A stretch of DNA of 64,000 bases from CAHJWO01 sp964245885 (GCA_964245885.1 CAXTOX010000002.1:16126-80125); one strand, 5' to 3'. Counted from the stretch's first letter, positions 24,048-33,674 are shown. Numbers and translations are program-made. Notes: a model not told the origin generated them from the sequence alone.

Positions 24048-25376
24048 CTAAAACGCCTCCGCGATCCGGTTGGCATATTGTTCTTCAACCGCGGAAAGCG
24101 GCGTGAGGCCGGACCAAGCGCAGATGCCCTGCGCCACCCGGTCGGCAACTTGCAGGCGGTTGTTGCGGGAGCGCAGTTCCGGCAGGTGTTCGCAGAGCGC
24201 CGCGAGACGTTCGACGTAAGTGGAAGACCGGTGTTGTGCGAGCAGGATTTCGCGTCCTCGCTCGCCCTTGCGGCGGTGCCACGCGGGGCGGGCCAGGTAG
24301 TCGCGCAGGTGGCTCTGGATGTCCTCGCGCTCGTGCTCGGGACGCACGAAGCTGACCGCTTCCTCCGACATCGCCGCGTAACCGTCGACCCGGGTCACGA
24401 GGCTCGGCAGGGCGTGGTTCCAGATGCGGAGCTGGCTGGCGGAAGCCTCGCCCATCGTGGGGTAACGCAGGTTGACCGCGAGGTCGCACCCCGCGAGTCC
24501 CGCGTCGAGCATCTCCTCGGTGACATACCCGTGAAAGGTCACCTGACCCCGCAGCCCGAGCGCGGCCACGTCCCTTTTCACGTCATCTTCGTAGCGTTGC
24601 AAGAGCGTCCCGAAAAGGTGCACCTCGAAACGGGCGCGTTCCTCCATGGCGGCCAGCGCGTGAAAGAATTCGATGACGCGGCGGTTCACGTTCAGGTAAC
24701 CGAAAATGGCGATCCGTACCTTCGGCTCCGCGGCAGTCGGCGGGCCTTCGTCCGGGAAGACCGGCGCGCGGCGGACCAGCGGCTGCGCATCGTAGGGCAG
24801 GGTGCTCAACACGGCGGGCAGACCGGTTTCCTTTTCCACCGCGGCCAGCGTCGGCTGCGTGTGGACGACGGCGGCAAGGGCGTTGCGCACCGCCCAGGCC
24901 GTCATGGGAAAATTCTCGGCCATGAAGTCGATGGAGAGATGCTGCTTCCAATACAGTTTGCCGGCCGTCACCCCGGGCGCGCCGTAGTATTCGTCCATGA
25001 GGGCGAGATACCGCGGCTCGTCGTGCAGCCGCTCCCGGTAGATCCCCTCGAAAAAATGATGCAGCTTCAGGTCGTGGAGGATCACGATGCCCGGCTTGTA
25101 CTGGTTGAGAAACCAGGTCTTGGCGAAGAAAGCCGGGTTGTTGCCCAGGTTGTAGATCGGCACATCGACCGCGTTGAGAGCGCGCAGGAGTTCGGTGGGA
25201 ACGTGCCCGAGCGTGGCCGTGTGGAGACGGTCAGCCGCCGGTTCGTAGAACCCGGCCGGACGTTCGGCGAAGAAGCGCACGTCGAACCGCCGGTTCAGCT
25301 CGCTTTCGAGCCGCTCCGTGTTTTTCGCGATTTCCGAGTGTTCGGGCACGCGGGGGGAAAACCAGGCGATCTTCAT
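24048..25376 (-). CDS. Glycosyltransferase family 4
   Basis: Predicted 442 residues, ATG 25376 (MKIAWFSPRVPEHSEIAKNT). It has a GT-B layout: the N-terminal half with VPIYNLGNNPAFF and GIVILHDLKLHHFF, and the C-terminal half with VRIAIFGYLNVNRRVIEFF (sugar-nucleotide domain) and TFHGYVTEEMLDAGLAGCDL. The C-terminal loop near GEASASQLRIWNHALPSLV stands where other members have EPFGLV..E. It is the last gene of a minus operon, three bases after the previous glycosyltransferase. No membrane segment is visible, so it is probably cytoplasmic. Confidence 0.85.
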   Translation of the reverse strand: MKIAWFSPRVPEHSEIAKNTERLESELNRRFDVRFFAERPAGFYEPAADRLHTATLGHVPTELLRALNAVDVPIYNLGNNPAFFAKTWFLNQYKPGIVILHDLKLHHFFEGIYRERLHDEPRYLALMDEYYGAPGVTAGKLYWKQHLSIDFMAENFPMTAWAVRNALAAVVHTQPTLAAVEKETGLPAVLSTLPYDAQPLVRRAPVFPDEGPPTAAEPKVRIAIFGYLNVNRRVIEFFHALAAMEERARFEVHLFGTLLQRYEDDVKRDVAALGLRGQVTFHGYVTEEMLDAGLAGCDLAVNLRYPTMGEASASQLRIWNHALPSLVTRVDGYAAMSEEAVSFVRPEHEREDIQSHLRDYLARPAWHRRKGERGREILLAQHRSSTYVERLAALCEHLPELRSRNNRLQVADRVAQGICAWSGLTPLSAVEEQYANRIAEAF

Positions 25377-25379
25377 TGG

Positions 25380-26362
25380 TCAGGCCAACAGCTTTGCCAC
25401 CACCGCCTCCCAGGTGATCCCCTTGCGCAGGTACTCCTCGCGCCCCGCCCGGCCGAACGCCTTGGCACGCGGCGGATTCTCCGCCAGTCGCACCATGGCC
25501 TCGGCGAGCGACGCGGCGTCGGGCGTGGTGACGTAGCCGCCGTGGCCGTCGCGGATGAACTCCAGCGGGCCGCCGGAGTCCGTGCAGGTGATGACCGGTT
25601 TGGAGGAGAGCATCGCCTCCAAGGTGATGTAGCCGTAATCCTCGTCCACGGGGGGATAGATAACGCCCAGGCAACCGGCGTACAGGCGCAGCTTTTCCTG
25701 CTCGCTGACCCGCCCGTGGAACACGATCCGGCGCTTCAGCCCCGCATCCTCGATCTCACACTGGATCTTCGCGTAGTACGCGTCGTCCTCGCTCTCGCCG
25801 CAAAAAACCAGCCGGGCGTTGCCGCCGGCCAGGGCGAGCGCCTGCACGGCGAGCAGCTGGCGTTTGGCGGCGTTGATCCGGCTCGGGAAAAAGAAGTAAG
25901 GTTCCGCGTCCTCGCAATAAAACGCTTCCGGGTTGCTCGGAGGATGGTAGAGCGGGGTGGAGTCCAACCCGCAGTGGTGCTTGAGCCGGCGGGAAACATT
26001 TTCCGAATTCGTGAAGACCGCCCGCGCTTCCGGGATCAGGCGCGTGTCGGCGAGGCGGATGGCGTCGCGCACCTCCCGGCCGTTGCCGTAGTAGACCATG
26101 TCGCTGAGCGGATGGTCCCACTGTTCGTAGGCCTGCCGGTGCTGATGCAAAATCCAGAGGACCTTTTCCGGGTGCGGGATGAGGTAGGCGGGAAACTTCA
26201 GCCCGATGACCCGGTCGATCTTGCGCCCGTTCGCCTCGCTGAGGTCGAGCAGACGGCAGGCGAGCATGGCGTCGAGCATCCGCTCGGGCGGGTACCACTT
26301 GAAGGGGATCGCGACGATCTCCGCCGCATGCCCTTCCTGGCGCAGGGCTCCGAGCAGGTTGC
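25380..26362 (-). CDS. Glycosyltransferase family 4 (5' end lost in N gap)
   Basis: About 327 residues remain. The readable start NLLGALRQEGHAAEIVAIPF is internal, and ~15-25 N-terminal residues fall in the 10-N gap at 26363-26372. The nucleotide-binding half shows YFFFPSRINAAKRQLLAVQA, IVFHGRVSEQEKLRLYAGCL, and the catalytic VIYPPVDEDYGYITLEAMLS (D/EDYGYI..EAM). It ends three bases before the next glycosyltransferase starts, so the two are translationally close. It probably acts in exopolysaccharide or glycolipid synthesis. Confidence 0.85.
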
Positions 26363-26372
26363 NNNNNNNNNN
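26363..26372. other. Assembly gap (10 N) at glycosyltransferase start
   Basis: Ten N between the stop of the coiled-coil gene (26375) and the readable part of the glycosyltransferase. The true gap must hold at least the N-terminal codons of the enzyme, so it is larger than ten bases. Confidence 0.95.
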
Positions 26373-26374
26373 GG

Positions 26375-26839
26375 CTACAACCGGTCTTCCTCTTCCAGTT
26401 TTCCCACCCGCTTCTCGGTGCGCGCGAACCGCCGCTCGGCCGCCTGCATCCATTCCGTCTGCCGCTCGACGTGGAGCCGGAGCTGGACGTTCTCGGCCAG
26501 CAGTTGGCGGTTGGTCTCGCGCAGGCGGACCAGCGCCTCCAGGACGATGTCGTTGTACCCACCCTGATTGCGGTAGAGCGGACGCAGCCACTTCGGCACG
26601 GCTTTGCGCACGGTGGTCTTGCCCCGAGCGCGGTCGATCATGCTGCCGACCTGCGCCATCATGCTCTCGCTGGAAAACCCACCCGACTGGGCTACCGCCA
26701 GCACCGGCGCGGCCGGCATCGGGAGGGTGTCGTCCGGCTGGGCGGCGGGGGTGGCGGGTGGGAAGGCGATGTTCTCCTGCCGCCGGGCCTCGCGACGGAT
26801 GCGCTGCATCAGTTCACCGGGTTCGACCTGAGGCTTCAT
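26375..26839 (-). CDS. Coiled-coil protein heading a glycosyltransferase operon
   Basis: Predicted 154 residues from ATG 26839 (MKPQVEPGELMQRIRREARR); the frame is open further upstream, but that stretch is low-complexity and lacks a better start. The middle is Pro/Ala-rich, followed by GSMIDRARGKTTVRKAVPKW. The C-terminal half (ALVRLRETNRQLLAENVQLR, then TEWMQAAERRFARTEKRV) is a heptad-like coiled coil. I do not recognise a family. Small coiled-coil proteins of this kind often accompany glycosyltransferases in polysaccharide clusters and may act as scaffold or chain-length aids. The 214 bases upstream, facing the kinase, carry no feature I can name. Confidence 0.7.
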   Translation of the reverse strand: MKPQVEPGELMQRIRREARRQENIAFPPATPAAQPDDTLPMPAAPVLAVAQSGGFSSESMMAQVGSMIDRARGKTTVRKAVPKWLRPLYRNQGGYNDIVLEALVRLRETNRQLLAENVQLRLHVERQTEWMQAAERRFARTEKRVGKLEEEDRL

Positions 26840-27053
26840 GGCGGGGTGGGCGTTCGTTTTGCAATGGCTTGGTGAAGAGCGGTGGGAGCGCGGTTTTTTG
26901 GCAGCGCGACCATAACCACGAGTTGGCGGCTTGCCCAACGCATTTTCGCGCGGGGCGTGACTCGTCCGCCGCGCCGCCGCTGCGCGCGGCTGGCCGCGGC
27001 ATGGATTTGTCCTTGCCCTCCAAGAGGTTCGCTGTTGTATGTACGGTCGGTAA

Positions 27054-30000
27054 ATGAGCGAAAACGATGCGGCCTTCCGGTACGGGAATTTCGAGGTGCT
27101 GGCCAGAGCGGACGGCGCGCCCGAGCTTCTCGGCGGCGGCTCCTTCGGCAAGACCTACAAGGCCCGGCACGTTTTCCTCGATCAGGTCGTCGCCCTGAAG
27201 GTCATCAGCGAGAAATTCGCCCACGACAAGAACGCCAAGGAGCGTTTCCTGCGCGAGGCCCGGGTTGTCCACGGTCTGCGGCACCCCAACATCGCGCAGG
27301 TCATCGACTTCGGCGAAGCCAACAACACGCTGTACTACGCGATGGAGTACTGCGAGGGCGGCAGCCTGGAAGACCTTGTCAAGCGCACGGGGCCGCTCGA
27401 CCCGGAGACCGTTCTCCTGCTCGCCCAACAACTCACCGAGGCGCTCGAATGCTCGCATCGCCGGGGCTTCATCCACCGCGACGTGAAGCCCGCGAACGTC
27501 ATGCTCGCCGACAAGAGCGAGTCGCTCGTGCTCAAGCTCGTCGACTTCGGGTTGGTCAAGCCCATCGTGCAGGACAACGAGCGGATGGCGTCGCTCACGC
27601 TGGACGGCCAGAATTTTTTCACCCCGCTTTTCGCCAGTCCCGAGCAGGTGATGGAGGAAGAACTCGACGCGCGCAGCGACCTGTTTTCCTTGGGGATGAC
27701 CTTGTGGTTTTTGCTCAAAGGCACCGCGCCCGAGACCGGCTCGACCGCTGTGATCATGGCCAAGCGGCTGAGCGCCGACTCGTACCGGCCGCAGTTGCCT
27801 GCGGCCTTGCCGGCGAAGCTGAGCTTCATCCTGCAGAAGCTGTTGGAAAAGGACAAGGCCAACCGCTTCGCCAGCGCGACCGACGCCTTGCAGGCCATCC
27901 TCTCCGAGGACCCGGTGTTGGGAACGCCGTCCGCGCCCGGCCAGGCTTCGAGCGGCGGTCTGGGGGACGCCGAGGGCCTCGATCCGGGGGCCACGCAGGT
28001 GTTCGAAGCGCCGCCGATTTCCAAACGGCTGGCGGACAGGTACCAGATCGGCGACAAGATCGGACGTAGCTCGCTCGGCAACATCTACCGGGGGAACAAA
28101 ACGGGGGACGTGCGGCCGGTGGCGATCACGGTGCTCGACGACGCGCTGCGTGAGGACCCCGAACGCATGGACAGGCTTCGGGAGGCCGTGACGCAGGTGA
28201 CGCAAGCGGCCCACGAATCCATCTGCGAGGTATACGGGTTGGAGGCGTTCGACGACGCAGAGATCCTCGTGCGGGAATGGAGCGGCGGGATCAGTTTGCA
28301 GAACGTCATCAAAAGTCGCGGCTCCATCCCGTTCGCGGAGGCGATCCTGCCTCTGCGCGTGATCGCGGCGGGCGTGGATTTCGCCACGACGGCCGGCCTG
28401 AGCGGGGTGCGGCTGGCACCCGACGAAATCTACTTCCAACCGGCCGATGGAAGCTTGGAATTTCCTGACGCCGACGCGCTGCTGACGACCAACCTGCGCC
28501 AATGGCCGCCGTTCCGCATCCGGTTGACCCCGATCCTGCTCGAAGACGAGGCTGCCCAGGATATCTCGATGACGCTGAGCGCGCAGTCTATCGGCAGTCC
28601 GCGCGTGGAGTTCGGCAGCTTGCTTTACCGCCTCGTCGCCGGGATGCAGGTCAAATTCGCCGCTCGTGTCAATCGCGGGTCGTACATCCGCACCTCGGGC
28701 CTCTCGGAGGAAGGCAACTGGGTTTTGAGCGGTTGCATCGTCGATGAGGGGGCGGGCGAAGGCGGCTGCGGCGGCGTGCTCCAGGCGTTGCAAAAGGCCG
28801 AGGGGATCAGCGACCACGATCCCGCCACCGCCACGACAATGCGCCAGCCGGCGGCGACCACCGGTTCATCCCTCAAGACGGGCGGAGCCAACCTGACGCG
28901 GGCCGTGCCCGCTGGCAACGTCACCCAGTCCAAGCCAAGACTCGCACCAGCGGCAACACAGTCCGCCAAGCCGCTCCCCCCGCCGCCGGTCGTCGCCACG
29001 CAGAGCGCGAAGGTGAAAACTTCGGCGGCACGCTCCTCCAAGCCGGTGGCCACGCCGCTGCCGAGGCCGGTCGTCCCGCCGACTCCCCCGCCGCCGATCC
29101 CGCCCGTGGAGCCGGTCCTTCACCAACCGCCAACCCACGTCGAGGAATATCGCGGTACGCCGCCTCCGCCGAAGCCTTTCCCGCTCGTGCCGGTCCTGGT
29201 GGGTCTCGTCGTCGCGGCGGCGGTGTTGGGCGGCCTGGCGTTCCTGCTGCTGCCAAAACCCTCGCGCGATGACGGCGGCAAACAGGTCGAGCAATCGCCG
29301 ACGCCCTCGCCGACCCTGGCGGTGGCCACGCCGCGCCCCACGGCCGCTCCGACCATCGCGCCGACACCGCTGCCCCCGACACCAAGACCGGTGACCCCAC
29401 CACCGCCTCCACCGACCTTTGTGCTGCACGTCGGCCCCCGCTGGTCCGACGCCACTTTCCAGCTCGGTGGCCGCGCCGTGACACCGGAACACCGGGGCGA
29501 CGACCTGGTGTTTTCGCTGGATGGGTCCGGCGGCGCGCCGGCCGATCTGGTCGTGAAGGTGCCCGGCTACAAGGCGGTGTCCTACACCGCAAAGAACGGT
29601 TCCACCGGCGAGCTGCCCTCCAGCCCGGAGCGCGAGATCGAGCCGGTCTTGGTCGTGCTCAAGTCGCGTGAGACTGATTACTCGATCATCTCGTTTGCGT
29701 TCACGGGTGCGCTGCCGGGCGAGAACGTCAAGGCCCCGCCCGAGCGGTCGTATTCACTCAAGACCATCAGCTCGCCCGCCAAGCTCGTGTTGCCCACCGG
29801 CGTCTACGAATACGCGCTGCTCGGACCTGGCTTGCAGCAGGACACTCACATTGCACCGATGAAAGGAACGGTGACGGTGAAGATGGGCGGGCAGCCCGAG
29901 GTGGTCGTGCCGGCCTCTTTCGCCGGACACTTCCGGGGAGCGTTTGACGACGACAAGAACCACGTGCACGTGATAAGGACGCTCGTCCTCAAACCCGGCC

Positions 30001-30329
30001 TCACCGAGGGTTGGGCAGACGAGCAATATTCCGCCGAAGGCAAACCCGATCAGTCGATTACCAACGTGCCCCTCGCCGAAATCGTGCTGAATTCTGCCGG
30101 CGTCTTGCAGGCCCACATCCGCTACGCGGGCTACCGTAACCCGGATGTACACAATTACGACGAGGTGCTCGAACTGAGCCATACGCCATCGGGAGGAGTC
30201 ACGATGACTGGCGGGCGCGAAATGATGCCGAATGACCCCGTGATGCGTTCCGAACTCGAAAAGAGGCTCCAGGGCAGGCAGCCGCTGGGCAATCGGCCCG
30301 GAGCCACGGAGATGCGACCTGTTGACTGA
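27054..30329 (+). CDS. Ser/Thr kinase with second degenerate kinase domain and periplasmic region
   Basis: Predicted 1091 residues. The first kinase domain (about residues 9-280) has LLGGGSFGKTYKA, K49 in VALKVI, HRDVKPANVM near 141 and DFG at 164-166. It is therefore probably active. A second kinase-like domain (about 325-520) starts YQIGDKIGRSSLGNIYRG but has Thr for the ATP-binding Lys (VAITVL) and no HRD (SGVRLAPDEIYFQ), so it is a pseudokinase. A Pro-rich linker precedes one membrane helix (VPVLVGLVVAAAVLGGLAFL, about 709-733). The ~350-residue C-terminal part is probably periplasmic, of unknown fold. No PASTA repeats are seen. Confidence 0.9.
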   Translation: MSENDAAFRYGNFEVLARADGAPELLGGGSFGKTYKARHVFLDQVVALKVISEKFAHDKNAKERFLREARVVHGLRHPNIAQVIDFGEANNTLYYAMEYCEGGSLEDLVKRTGPLDPETVLLLAQQLTEALECSHRRGFIHRDVKPANVMLADKSESLVLKLVDFGLVKPIVQDNERMASLTLDGQNFFTPLFASPEQVMEEELDARSDLFSLGMTLWFLLKGTAPETGSTAVIMAKRLSADSYRPQLPAALPAKLSFILQKLLEKDKANRFASATDALQAILSEDPVLGTPSAPGQASSGGLGDAEGLDPGATQVFEAPPISKRLADRYQIGDKIGRSSLGNIYRGNKTGDVRPVAITVLDDALREDPERMDRLREAVTQVTQAAHESICEVYGLEAFDDAEILVREWSGGISLQNVIKSRGSIPFAEAILPLRVIAAGVDFATTAGLSGVRLAPDEIYFQPADGSLEFPDADALLTTNLRQWPPFRIRLTPILLEDEAAQDISMTLSAQSIGSPRVEFGSLLYRLVAGMQVKFAARVNRGSYIRTSGLSEEGNWVLSGCIVDEGAGEGGCGGVLQALQKAEGISDHDPATATTMRQPAATTGSSLKTGGANLTRAVPAGNVTQSKPRLAPAATQSAKPLPPPPVVATQSAKVKTSAARSSKPVATPLPRPVVPPTPPPPIPPVEPVLHQPPTHVEEYRGTPPPPKPFPLVPVLVGLVVAAAVLGGLAFLLLPKPSRDDGGKQVEQSPTPSPTLAVATPRPTAAPTIAPTPLPPTPRPVTPPPPPPTFVLHVGPRWSDATFQLGGRAVTPEHRGDDLVFSLDGSGGAPADLVVKVPGYKAVSYTAKNGSTGELPSSPEREIEPVLVVLKSRETDYSIISFAFTGALPGENVKAPPERSYSLKTISSPAKLVLPTGVYEYALLGPGLQQDTHIAPMKGTVTVKMGGQPEVVVPASFAGHFRGAFDDDKNHVHVIRTLVLKPGLTEGWADEQYSAEGKPDQSITNVPLAEIVLNSAGVLQAHIRYAGYRNPDVHNYDEVLELSHTPSGGVTMTGGREMMPNDPVMRSELEKRLQGRQPLGNRPGATEMRPVD

Positions 30330-30502
30330 GCAGCATTTGTTACGAAAATTAGGAGCGAGGTCGTAATTTTCAGGCTGATCGGTTTTTTTGTTTGACTGGC
30401 CATATAAAATCCGCCAAACAGCGTTCGTTCAATGGATTGCTCGCCGAGTCAGTCGGATACGCATCGTTGAACGGCAACCATTTCCACCTGAAAAATCCTG
30501 TC

Positions 30503-31870
30503 ATGCGACCCACCGAAGTCTCTCGCTCCAAGAATTACCGTTCGAAGTTTAACATTTCTTCCCTTCTCCTCGCGGGAGCTTTGTCCGTCGGCAGCCTTTT
30601 CACGGCTGGCGAGGCGTACGCGCTCAGCGGCACGTTGAGCGCGGCGGGCACGACCACCACACCGCGTGATTCCTCCGGTGCTTCGGGGGGCGCGACTCTT
30701 ATCCGCACCGCGGCCAGCGTGCCGTCCACCGAGTCCCCCAGCTCCCAGGTCACCGGCCCGAGCGAACCTTCCTCCGCTCCCGCGCCGACGACAACGACGC
30801 GCACTTCCGGCGGTTCGCGCCGCCGCGCGCAGGAGGAGGAAGGAACGACCCGTCACCGGACGAGCGGCGGCAGCGGAATAAGCACCAAGCGTACCTCGCA
30901 CCAGGGCGGCAAGTCCGTGGTGGAAAGCAAGGACAACAAAACGGTCGCTCCGGTCTCGACCGCGCCTGACCGCGTGCATTTTTCTTTGTCTGGTGGTTTC
31001 GAGTCGCGGTACATCTATCACGGCCTGGACATCATCTCGTTCAACTCGAAACTTCTTACCTACCGCTTCACGCCGGGCACCCGTTCCGGGGCGGTAGATC
31101 CGGCTCTAGATTTCCAAAAGGACAACAGCAGCTCGGCGATCACGTACGAGAACGCGGACGTTGCTTTCAAGGGATTCCATCTGGGGGTCGGCTATGTGCG
31201 TGCCATCAGCGCAACCTATCCGTTTTTCCAGCAGTCCCGTGACCCCATCATCGCCGCCAACTTCTCGGTGCCGGACCAGGATGCCGTTCCCGGCAATCAC
31301 CGCCGCTTCTATCAGGAAGTGGATGTGAACGCGGACTACACGGTCTCCATCGTCGCCAACATCCTTGATGCCACGGTCGGCTATAACTCGTATTTCTTCG
31401 CCTACCACGATTTCAAAGGCGCGAGCTACCAGGGCGAGTTGTTCGGACGGTTGGCTTACAAGCAGTTGAAGTACGTGGTGCCGAGTTTCACGTTTTACCG
31501 GTACGTGTCAAATTACAATATCAACAGCGCGGCTGGTAATCTCAACGGCAGCTACGCGGAGTTCCGCCTCGACGGTTCGGTGCCGGTGTACACCAACAAC
31601 CTTTTCTCGGTGGCCCTCGCACCCTACGCCGCCGCCGGGTATAACATCAGCTACTTGAAATACGGCGACAACAACGTTGGCGGCTGGAACGACCTGGAGC
31701 TGGGGATCAAAGTGCCCACGACCCTTGGCAAGCACTTCACGGTCACGCCCTACGGCAACTACGGGCTGGACCTTTCCAGCAACAACCAAGCCATCAACAA
31801 CTTCACCGGCAACGGCTATGGTGAGCGCACCCACTTCTGGGGCGGTGTGACGGTGGCGTACAGCTTCTGA
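30503..31870 (+). CDS. Outer-membrane beta-barrel protein
   Basis: Predicted 455 residues, ATG 30503. The signal region SSLLLAGALSVGSLFTAGEA is followed by a ~100-residue Ser/Thr/Pro-rich low-complexity segment. The C-terminal ~290 residues consist of alternating beta-type strands (VHFSLSGGFESRYIYHGLDI, LFGRLAYKQLKYVVPSFTFY) and end in the terminal aromatic VTVAYSF expected of an outer-membrane barrel for BAM assembly. The family is unknown. It follows the kinase in the same direction with 173 bases between them, in which an AT-rich stem (gaaaatta/taattttc) is visible. Confidence 0.8.
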   Translation: MRPTEVSRSKNYRSKFNISSLLLAGALSVGSLFTAGEAYALSGTLSAAGTTTTPRDSSGASGGATLIRTAASVPSTESPSSQVTGPSEPSSAPAPTTTTRTSGGSRRRAQEEEGTTRHRTSGGSGISTKRTSHQGGKSVVESKDNKTVAPVSTAPDRVHFSLSGGFESRYIYHGLDIISFNSKLLTYRFTPGTRSGAVDPALDFQKDNSSSAITYENADVAFKGFHLGVGYVRAISATYPFFQQSRDPIIAANFSVPDQDAVPGNHRRFYQEVDVNADYTVSIVANILDATVGYNSYFFAYHDFKGASYQGELFGRLAYKQLKYVVPSFTFYRYVSNYNINSAAGNLNGSYAEFRLDGSVPVYTNNLFSVALAPYAAAGYNISYLKYGDNNVGGWNDLELGIKVPTTLGKHFTVTPYGNYGLDLSSNNQAINNFTGNGYGERTHFWGGVTVAYSF

Positions 31871-32011
31871 GTTGTTTTCGCAACGTCCGCACCGTTCCGA
31901 AAGTTTTTCCGTCGTCCTTCTGCAAACACCGCCGGTCGAACCGTTCCACTGGCTCCCGTCGTCGTTCCATGCCGGCGGCGGCCTGACCTTCTATCATCCG
32001 AACAAACGCTT

Positions 32012-32899
32012 ATGTTGATTCCTTCCCGAAAACTCGGCCTCCTCACAGCGGCGGTGGCCCTCTCGCTGCCGCTCTTCGCTCTGCCCGCTCCGCACGCCAT
32101 GGGGCAGGACGACAAGCCCAACACCGAGAAGAGCAAGACCAACGAGGCGCCGCCCTTTGACCGCAAGTCTGCCGTCGACGGCGGCCTCGGGATGCCGACG
32201 CCTTACGACAAGTTCATCGCGCTCGACCAGGCGCTCGGCAAAACGGCCGTCAACTGGAAGCAATATTTCTCCAAGACGAAGGTGGACGTGGACGTGGACG
32301 AGATCGGCGAAACGAAGGTGGCCCTGCCCACGCTGCTCGGCTTCCGCATCTCCGACGGGGTCATGGCCATCAAAGCGCACGACGCCGAGTTGCTCAACAA
32401 ATGTGCGTCCGACATTGAGGCGATGGCCAAGAAGCTCGGCGTCGGCGACGGCGAACTCGGCCGGGCCAAGAAAATCCGCTCCACGGCCAACGCCGGCGAA
32501 TGGCTGAAGGTGTTCATGGAACTCGGCTTTTTGCAGCAGGACATCATGAAGACGCTCGACCGCAGCGAGAACAAGGCGCAAGGCACCCTCGTCATCGTGG
32601 CGGGTTGGTTGCAGGGCGCGCGCTATGTCACCAGCGTGATCAAGGACAATTATTCGCCGACAAACTCCAACTTCCTGCGCGAGCCCATGCTGGTGGATGC
32701 GCTGGTCGCCAAGCTGAAAACCCTGCCCGACGACACGAAGAGTTCTCCGGTGGTCGACAAGATGCTTTCCTCGCTCCAGGAGATCAAAGGCATCGTTGAC
32801 ATCAAGATGGACGGCTCGATCCCGGCCGAGAAAGTCGACCGGATGAAAGTCCTGGCCACCGAAGTAGTGACTGCGGCCCTGGCCGCTTCGAAAAAATAA
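32012..32899 (+). CDS. Secreted protein of unknown family
   Basis: Predicted 295 residues with a signal peptide (LGLLTAAVALSLPLFALPAP). The mature part is helix-rich and hydrophilic: KFIALDQALGKTAVNWKQYF, then TKVDVDVDEIGETKVALPTL, and long regular helices to the C-terminal VLATEVVTAALAASKK. I do not recognise a family or any catalytic motif. It lies 31 bases before the next secreted-protein gene, so the two are probably co-transcribed, and it follows the outer-membrane barrel by 141 bases. Confidence 0.78.
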   Translation: MLIPSRKLGLLTAAVALSLPLFALPAPHAMGQDDKPNTEKSKTNEAPPFDRKSAVDGGLGMPTPYDKFIALDQALGKTAVNWKQYFSKTKVDVDVDEIGETKVALPTLLGFRISDGVMAIKAHDAELLNKCASDIEAMAKKLGVGDGELGRAKKIRSTANAGEWLKVFMELGFLQQDIMKTLDRSENKAQGTLVIVAGWLQGARYVTSVIKDNYSPTNSNFLREPMLVDALVAKLKTLPDDTKSSPVVDKMLSSLQEIKGIVDIKMDGSIPAEKVDRMKVLATEVVTAALAASKK

Positions 32900-32930
32900 C
32901 AAACTCCGAATCCTGAACCGTTCCCGCGAT

Positions 32931-33404
32931 ATGAAGAAGCCCTTTCTCAAAGCTCTTGTCCCGCTCGTCGCCGCGGCCCTGCTGGGCTTCGTGCTGCCCG
33001 CCGCCAAGGCCGATCCCGCCAAGGCGGAAGACGACGCCTACCGGATGGCCGTGACCTATGCCGCCCGCGGTTTCCTGATGGCACCGACCAACAACAGCGG
33101 CGTCGGCGGCAGTGGCTACACCGTCCGCTTCCTCGTGCCGGTAAGCAAAGGCGTCGACTACGTGTTCTTGTGCGGCATGGATGCGATGGTCGAGCGTTCC
33201 GGCATCTACGTCTACGACGAGGTCGGCGACCTGATCCTCGACGATCGCCGCGGCATGAAGCGTTCCGGCGTGATGTTCCGCTCCAGCTACAACGGCACCG
33301 TGCAGGTGTACGTCAACATTTCCCGCGCGAGCGGAATGGGGGCTTACTCGGTGCTCGTCGGTCGCCGCGGCGAGGAGAAGCACACCGAGAACACCGAAGG
33401 CTGA
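32931..33404 (+). CDS. Small secreted beta-sandwich-like protein
   Basis: Predicted 157 residues, ATG 32931, with a signal peptide (MKKPFLKALVPLVAAALLGF). The mature part is strand-rich: GYTVRFLVPVSKGVDYVFLC, YVYDEVGDLILDDRRGMKRS and VQVYVNISRASGMGAYSVLV. The pattern resembles bacterial pre-peptidase C-terminal-type beta-sandwich modules (GVDYVFLCG ... GTVQVYVN ... AYSVLV), but the similarity is by eye. The tail EEKHTENTEG is acidic. It follows the previous secreted protein closely. Confidence 0.72.
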   Translation: MKKPFLKALVPLVAAALLGFVLPAAKADPAKAEDDAYRMAVTYAARGFLMAPTNNSGVGGSGYTVRFLVPVSKGVDYVFLCGMDAMVERSGIYVYDEVGDLILDDRRGMKRSGVMFRSSYNGTVQVYVNISRASGMGAYSVLVGRRGEEKHTENTEG

Positions 33405-33476
33405 CCTGATCCGCTTTCGTCACTTCAATACCCGGCCCTTTCCACCTCCATTACTCAACCCAAAGAAAAACCAACC

Positions 33477-33674
33477 ATGAAGAAACTGCTCCTCTTGACG
33501 GCGGTTGCCGCCTCTTTCTCTCTCGCCGCGTGCAGCGACGATAAACCTACCGTGGTCCACGAGACGCACGTCGTGCACCATCACCATTCGTCCGGCGAAA
33601 ACGTGAGCGCCCCCGCGAGCAACAACCCGGATAATTTCCAGGCGGTTGAGCGGCCGGCGTCGTACTCGCGCTGA
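33477..33674 (+). CDS. Small His-rich lipoprotein
   Basis: Predicted 65 residues. Signal and lipobox are MKKLLLLTAVAASFSLAAC, with Cys19. The mature part contains HETHVVHHHH (six His within ten residues), then a Ser/Asn-rich tail ending RPASYSR. Such a cluster could bind Ni, Zn or Cu, or simply be a linker; no family is recognised. It lies between the secreted pair and the coiled-coil lipoprotein, all on the same strand. Confidence 0.72.
   Translation: MKKLLLLTAVAASFSLAACSDDKPTVVHETHVVHHHHSSGENVSAPASNNPDNFQAVERPASYSR

Noticed and set aside
30344..30371. AT-rich stem gaaaatta / taattttc with T-run 13 bases later, after the kinase gene
   Set aside because: Stem is only 8 AT-rich pairs and the T-run is too far away for an intrinsic terminator, so it was not listed as one.
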